Source: Microcaldota archaeon
GTDB lineage: Archaea > Micrarchaeota > Micrarchaeia > Micrarchaeales > CABMGC01
Reading direction: 5' to 3'
DNA length: 33,488 nucleotides
Assembly (NCBI GenBank): GCA_030040595.1
Contig: JASHTL010000098.1
Span: 1-33,488 of the forward strand
Below the pieces are notes generated by a model. The model saw only the letters and a program-made list of their open reading frames with translations. It did no database searches and was not told where the DNA came from. Positions 30,468 to 33,488 of the stretch are shown in pieces. The position numbers and the translations under genes were made by a program. Numbering within the stretch: position 1 is the first letter of the stretch; each line of letters begins with the position of its first letter.

Positions 30468-32195
30468 TTACTTCTTGAAGAACTTTACAACCTGATCGTA
30501 TCCAAGCGTGTTTATCACGTCGCTCTTTGTTAGCCAACCGCGCCTCGCCGTGCCTATCCCGTACCTCAGAAGCTCGAAGTTCGAAATGCTGTGCGAATCA
30601 GTGTCTATCGAGAACTTCAGGCCGTACTTCCTGGCCTTGAATATGTTCTCGTCGCTCAGGTCAAGCCTTTCAGGGAGCGCATCGATCTCCATCACTACAT
30701 TGTTATCCTTTGCAGACTCGAAGACCTTCTCAAGATCCACGTTTATAGGAGCCCTTCCGTTGATCAGCCTGTCCGTGGGGTGCGCCCATATGCTTACGTA
30801 TCCGGTCTCGAACGCCTTTATTATCCGCTTGGTCATCTCCTCCCTGCCCATGGAGAGGCTCGTGTGGATGCTACCGAGCGTGTAGTCCATCCTGTCCATG
30901 GTCTTGTCGCTCAGGTCAAGGCTCCCGTCCTTGAGGATGTCTATCTCCGCGCTTTTCAGGATCTTTATGCCCTCTGCCTTCTCCTGGAATCTTTCCAGTT
31001 CATCGAGGTGCTTGGCGAACTGCTTGTCGTCCATGCCGTTCGCTATCCGTTCGCTCTTGGAATGGTCGCTGATGCCTATGTAGCTCCTTCCAAGGCGCCT
31101 TGCGGCATCGGCCATCTCCGCAATTGTGTTGTCGCCGTCGCTGTGGTTCGTGTGCACATGGAAATCGCCTTTAATGTCTTCAATCTGCACCAGTTTTGGC
31201 AGATTGTGAGCTGTCGCAATGTCTATCTCCCCGTGATCCTCGCGCATCTCAGGCGGCATTGTGTCCATGCCCAATGCCTCGTATATTTCCTCTTCAGTTC
31301 TTCCCGCAACGCTCTTGCCTTTCCTGTCGAAAAGGCCATATTCGTTCAGTTTGTATCCTTTCCTTATCGCTATCTCGCGCAGTTTGACGTTATGATCCTT
31401 GTTTCCTGTGAAGTACTGCAGCGCTGCGCCAAAGCTCTTGTCCTCGACAACGCGAACGTCGCACGTCAGGCCTATCCCTAGGAGAACTGTTGTCTTCGTA
31501 GGACCTGCGACGATAATCCGCTCAACCTCAGGCAGCTTTGTAAAGAACTCCATGACTGGTTCGCTCTTCTTGGCAGTCACAAGTATGTCAAGGTCGCCCA
31601 CAGTCTCTTTCATCCTCCTTGTAGACCCGCTGATTATCACCTTCTCCACAAGCCCAGATTTCTGGAGTTTCTTTGCTATCGTTTCTGCTTCAGGGAGAGC
31701 TGTTCCGAGGAGCATCCTGCCCTTGCTTGCCTCGAACTGTGCGATCCCTTTAGATATCTCTTCCTCGCTCTTTGCCCCGAATCCCTCGAGCTCGCGTATC
31801 CTGTGCTTCTCCACCGCCTTTTTGAGGTCCGCAACGTTCTTTACGCCAAGGCTCTCATAGAGCCTGAAGACGCTCTTTGCGCCTATGCCTTGTATCTTGG
31901 TCAGGTTGGTGAAGTCGATGGGGTATCTCTTCTTAAGATCGTCGTACTTTGCCATCTTTCCGGTCTTGATGAATTCCTCTATGGCACCGGCAGTGCTCTT
32001 TCCAATGCCCGGGAGCTCCATGAGTTCTGCGAGTCCGCCCTTTTTGTAAAGGTCTGCTACATCTTCCTGCAGGCTCTCTATGGTCTGCGCAGCCTTCCTG
32101 TACGCGAGGACCTCGAACTTCCTGTCCGCATTCTTGTCGAGCGTCAGCATATCGGCTATTTCGTAGAACAGTACCGCTATCCGCTGGTTGTACAT
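30468..32195 (-). CDS. polX: Family X DNA polymerase with PHP nuclease domain (PolX)
   Basis: A 575-residue repair polymerase. In order: helical N-terminal part with three HhH-type motifs (ELPGIGKSTAG, KIQGIGAKS, ELEGFGAKS), the palm GSTRRMKETVGDLDILV with the catalytic Asp pair, a third carboxylate in CDVRVV, then the PHP domain: DFHVHTNHSDG, GISDHSKSE, SAEIDIL, GSIHT, WAHPTDR and DTDSHS, a full set of metal ligands. PolX enzymes fill short gaps; the PHP domain supplies 3'-5' exonuclease and AP-site processing in bacterial relatives. The open frame runs much further upstream, but that part is antisense to ftsZ. ATG 32195 is preferred (start MYNQRIAVLF); ATGs at 32201 and 32210 are alternatives. 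Confidence 0.95.
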   Translation of the reverse strand: MYNQRIAVLFYEIADMLTLDKNADRKFEVLAYRKAAQTIESLQEDVADLYKKGGLAELMELPGIGKSTAGAIEEFIKTGKMAKYDDLKKRYPIDFTNLTKIQGIGAKSVFRLYESLGVKNVADLKKAVEKHRIRELEGFGAKSEEEISKGIAQFEASKGRMLLGTALPEAETIAKKLQKSGLVEKVIISGSTRRMKETVGDLDILVTAKKSEPVMEFFTKLPEVERIIVAGPTKTTVLLGIGLTCDVRVVEDKSFGAALQYFTGNKDHNVKLREIAIRKGYKLNEYGLFDRKGKSVAGRTEEEIYEALGMDTMPPEMREDHGEIDIATAHNLPKLVQIEDIKGDFHVHTNHSDGDNTIAEMADAARRLGRSYIGISDHSKSERIANGMDDKQFAKHLDELERFQEKAEGIKILKSAEIDILKDGSLDLSDKTMDRMDYTLGSIHTSLSMGREEMTKRIIKAFETGYVSIWAHPTDRLINGRAPINVDLEKVFESAKDNNVVMEIDALPERLDLSDENIFKARKYGLKFSIDTDSHSISNFELLRYGIGTARRGWLTKSDVINTLGYDQVVKFFKK

Positions 32196-32258
32196 AGTCA
32201 TAACTTGCATGCCAATGGTAATAAGGTTTTGCGCAATAGGACAACGAATCGGTGCAGG

Positions 32259-32278
32259 CTTTCTAGAAAGGTATATAA
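32259..32278 (+). promoter_or_regulatory. 12-bp palindrome abutting the TATA box of the second ftsZ
   Basis: CTTTCTAGAAAG (32259-32270) is a perfect palindrome and is followed directly by the TATA box GTATATAA (32271-32278). It occupies the position of the BRE, whose purine-rich consensus the right arm (AGAAAG) also fits. It could be an operator controlling ftsZ, or only a BRE that happens to be symmetrical. It lies in the region shared with divergent polX. Confidence 0.5.
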
Positions 32279-32310
32279 TGATGACATACCAAATAGAGCT
32301 AGGCGATTTT

Positions 32311-33363
32311 ATGGCATTCGGCATGTATGACCAGACTCTTTCACAGAACCAGAGCCTGAAGGATGAATACGAACTCTTTAAACCAAGGATAGCTGTTGTT
32401 GGAGTTGGTGGCGGTGGCAATAATACGGTGCACAGGCTTAGCGGCATGGACATAAAGGGAGCTGCTCTCTTCGCATTCAACACAGATGCAAAGCAATTGG
32501 GCATGCTTAGCCCGAGCATCTCGAAGCTTATGCTTGGACGGCAGATAACGCACGGCATGGGTGCAGGCGGCTACCCTGAAGTGGGAGAAAAAGCGGCAGA
32601 GCTCTCCAGGAGCGAGATCGAGGTTCTCGTCAGGGACACCAACCTTGCATTTCTAACCGCAGGAATGGGCGGAGGCACTGGCACTGGTGCAGCGCCTGTG
32701 GTTGCGAGAGTCATAAAGGACAGCGGGGCAATAGTTGTTGGAATTGTTACCATACCCTTTTCGTTGGAGAGAGTGAGACTTGATACTGCAAGGAGGGGCA
32801 TAGAGAAGCTCAGGAAGAATATAGACACGCTCATAGTGATAGACAACCAGAAGCTGGTGCAGCTCTATCCCAACCTGCCGATAGAGAAGACCTTCGCACT
32901 GGCTGACGAGATAACTGCAAAGGCCGTACGCGGGATAACCGAGGCAATCACGCAGCCGAGCCTGATAAACACCGACTTTGCCGATGTCAGGACAATAATG
33001 TCTGCTGGAGGGCTTGCAATGATAAGCGTCGGGTTCGGACAAGGAGCCGACAGGGTGCAGGAGGTTGTCAAGAGCACGCTGAAGAACAAGCTGCTGGATG
33101 TCGATTATTCAAACGCATCAGGAATACTTCTTCATATAACGGGAGGCCCGGACATGACGCTGGGTGACGCAAACCAGATAGGATCGCTGCTCACAGAGAG
33201 TGCAGCGCCTAACGCAAACGTCATCTGGGGCGCGAGACTCGATCCAGCTTACGCAGGAAAGGTTGAAGTGATAGCAATATTCACGGGTGTTTCAGGAAGC
33301 TCGCTTGTCTCTTCAAAATCGTCAGGACCGGAGGACACGGGACTGGGAATTCCTACGATATAG
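32311..33363 (+). CDS. ftsZ: Cell-division GTPase FtsZ, second paralog
   Basis: A 350-residue FtsZ with the T1 loop VVGVGGGGNNTVHRL (29-43), the tubulin signature GGGTGTG (120-126), and the T7 loop NTDFADVRTIM (220-230). Unlike the secE-linked paralog it keeps a flexible Ser-rich linker and a conserved C-terminal tail, DTGLGIPTI, the kind of peptide that binds membrane anchors such as SepF. The frame can be extended to ATG 32188 or 32281, but the TATA box at 32271-32278 puts the transcript start near 32300, so ATG 32311 is the likely start. It is divergent from polX. It ends 2 nt before the convergent partial gene. Confidence 0.96.
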   Translation: MAFGMYDQTLSQNQSLKDEYELFKPRIAVVGVGGGGNNTVHRLSGMDIKGAALFAFNTDAKQLGMLSPSISKLMLGRQITHGMGAGGYPEVGEKAAELSRSEIEVLVRDTNLAFLTAGMGGGTGTGAAPVVARVIKDSGAIVVGIVTIPFSLERVRLDTARRGIEKLRKNIDTLIVIDNQKLVQLYPNLPIEKTFALADEITAKAVRGITEAITQPSLINTDFADVRTIMSAGGLAMISVGFGQGADRVQEVVKSTLKNKLLDVDYSNASGILLHITGGPDMTLGDANQIGSLLTESAAPNANVIWGARLDPAYAGKVEVIAIFTGVSGSSLVSSKSSGPEDTGLGIPTI

Positions 33364-33365
33364 GG

Positions 33366-33488
33366 TCAGCTGTCCTGGCCTTGTTCTATGGTCCTGCTAA
33401 TGTGGCGCATTACTCTCTTATAGTGTCTCTTCTCCCTAAGGCCGATATCCCTGAATGCGCGAAGTATCTCAAGTATGTCACCGTCAGT
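33366..33488 (-). CDS. 3' end of an unknown gene, running off the window
   Basis: On the minus strand 40 codons from the window edge lead to a TGA (33366-33368). They begin TDGDILEILRAFRDIGLREK and end EQGQDS. The gap to ftsZ's stop is only 2 nt, in keeping with the packing elsewhere. The piece looks like a charged helical C-terminus. It is too short to assign. Confidence 0.55.
   Translation of the reverse strand, partial: TDGDILEILRAFRDIGLREKRHYKRVMRHISRTIEQGQDS

Noticed and set aside
30591..31481. 296-codon plus-strand frame opposite polX
   Set aside because: polX has all catalytic residues on the other strand; this is a mirror frame caused by codon bias.
32188..32310. Upstream extension of the second FtsZ
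   Set aside because: The extension runs into polX and past the TATA box at 32271-32278; FtsZ similarity begins well after ATG 32311.
32196..32558. N-terminal extension of PolX to 696 residues
   Set aside because: This part is antisense to the second ftsZ and has no family similarity; PolX homologs start near MYNQRIAV.
1..33488. CRISPR arrays, insertion sequences, integrases, toxin-antitoxin or defence genes
   Set aside because: No regularly spaced repeats, terminal inverted repeats, transposase or nuclease-type defence proteins were found. Genes are mostly housekeeping or envelope related.

Overview
The window is a gene-dense piece of an archaeal chromosome. The marker genes are archaeal: archaeal/eukaryotic-type TyrRS, a KH/beta-CASP termination factor (FttA/aCPSF1), a proteasome beta subunit, ribosomal protein eS26, SecE/Sec61-gamma, a TRAM protein, two FtsZ paralogs, and TATA (BoxA) promoters about 25-30 nt upstream of start codons. 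Compact genes, many 1-15 nt overlaps or gaps, many small unrecognised proteins and a stripped-down NFACT-R protein suggest a small-genome DPANN lineage. Micrarchaeota is my best guess, but that is inference and no 16S gene is present. No CRISPR array, insertion sequence, integrase, rRNA or convincing tRNA was seen.

Layout. 1-3.6 kb: the 3' part of a Gfo/Idh/MocA-type oxidoreductase, a small helical protein, a possible structured RNA, a methyltransferase, a minus-strand trio of small unknown genes and a four-CxxC zinc protein. 3.6-10.2 kb: ileS, diverging from a CDP-alcohol phosphatidyltransferase-like gene coupled to a DUF192 gene; then, on the minus strand, tyrS, an HxlR-type regulator with a 21-bp palindrome upstream, and a ZIP-type transporter. 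10.4-14.1 kb: ftsZ-secE, a small unknown gene and a standalone NFACT-R gene sharing one TATA box, a flavin-reductase-like/PNPOx gene with its partner, and a PH-like gene. 14.2-17.9 kb: a membrane pyrophosphatase with K+-independent signature residues, and CTP synthase.

17.9-23.3 kb is a minus-strand glycan locus: two GT2 glycosyltransferases, an MOP-superfamily flippase and a large GT-C-like membrane protein whose outer domain is crowded with N-glycosylation sequons. Together they look like a lipid-linked glycan assembly and export unit. 23.5-26.6 kb: a TRAM RNA-binding protein behind a structured leader, then psmB-fttA. 26.6-27.9 kb: eS26 co-directional with a zinc-motif membrane protein. 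28-33.5 kb: an HTH regulator with glutamate dehydrogenase, a TraB/ChaN-like protein, PolX, a second ftsZ, and the 3' end of an unknown gene.

Many genes appear leaderless: the BoxA centre lies 25-29 nt from the start codon. This makes the few leadered genes (TRAM, the GT2 at 22.6 kb, possibly the methyltransferase) stand out. The most unusual items are the TRAM leader, the possible ~78-nt RNA, the HxlR palindrome with a Gln-for-His ZIP transporter, the NFACT-R protein without NFACT-N, the split CDP-alcohol transferase motif and the sequon-rich GT-C protein. I found no complete system that I can confidently call new.
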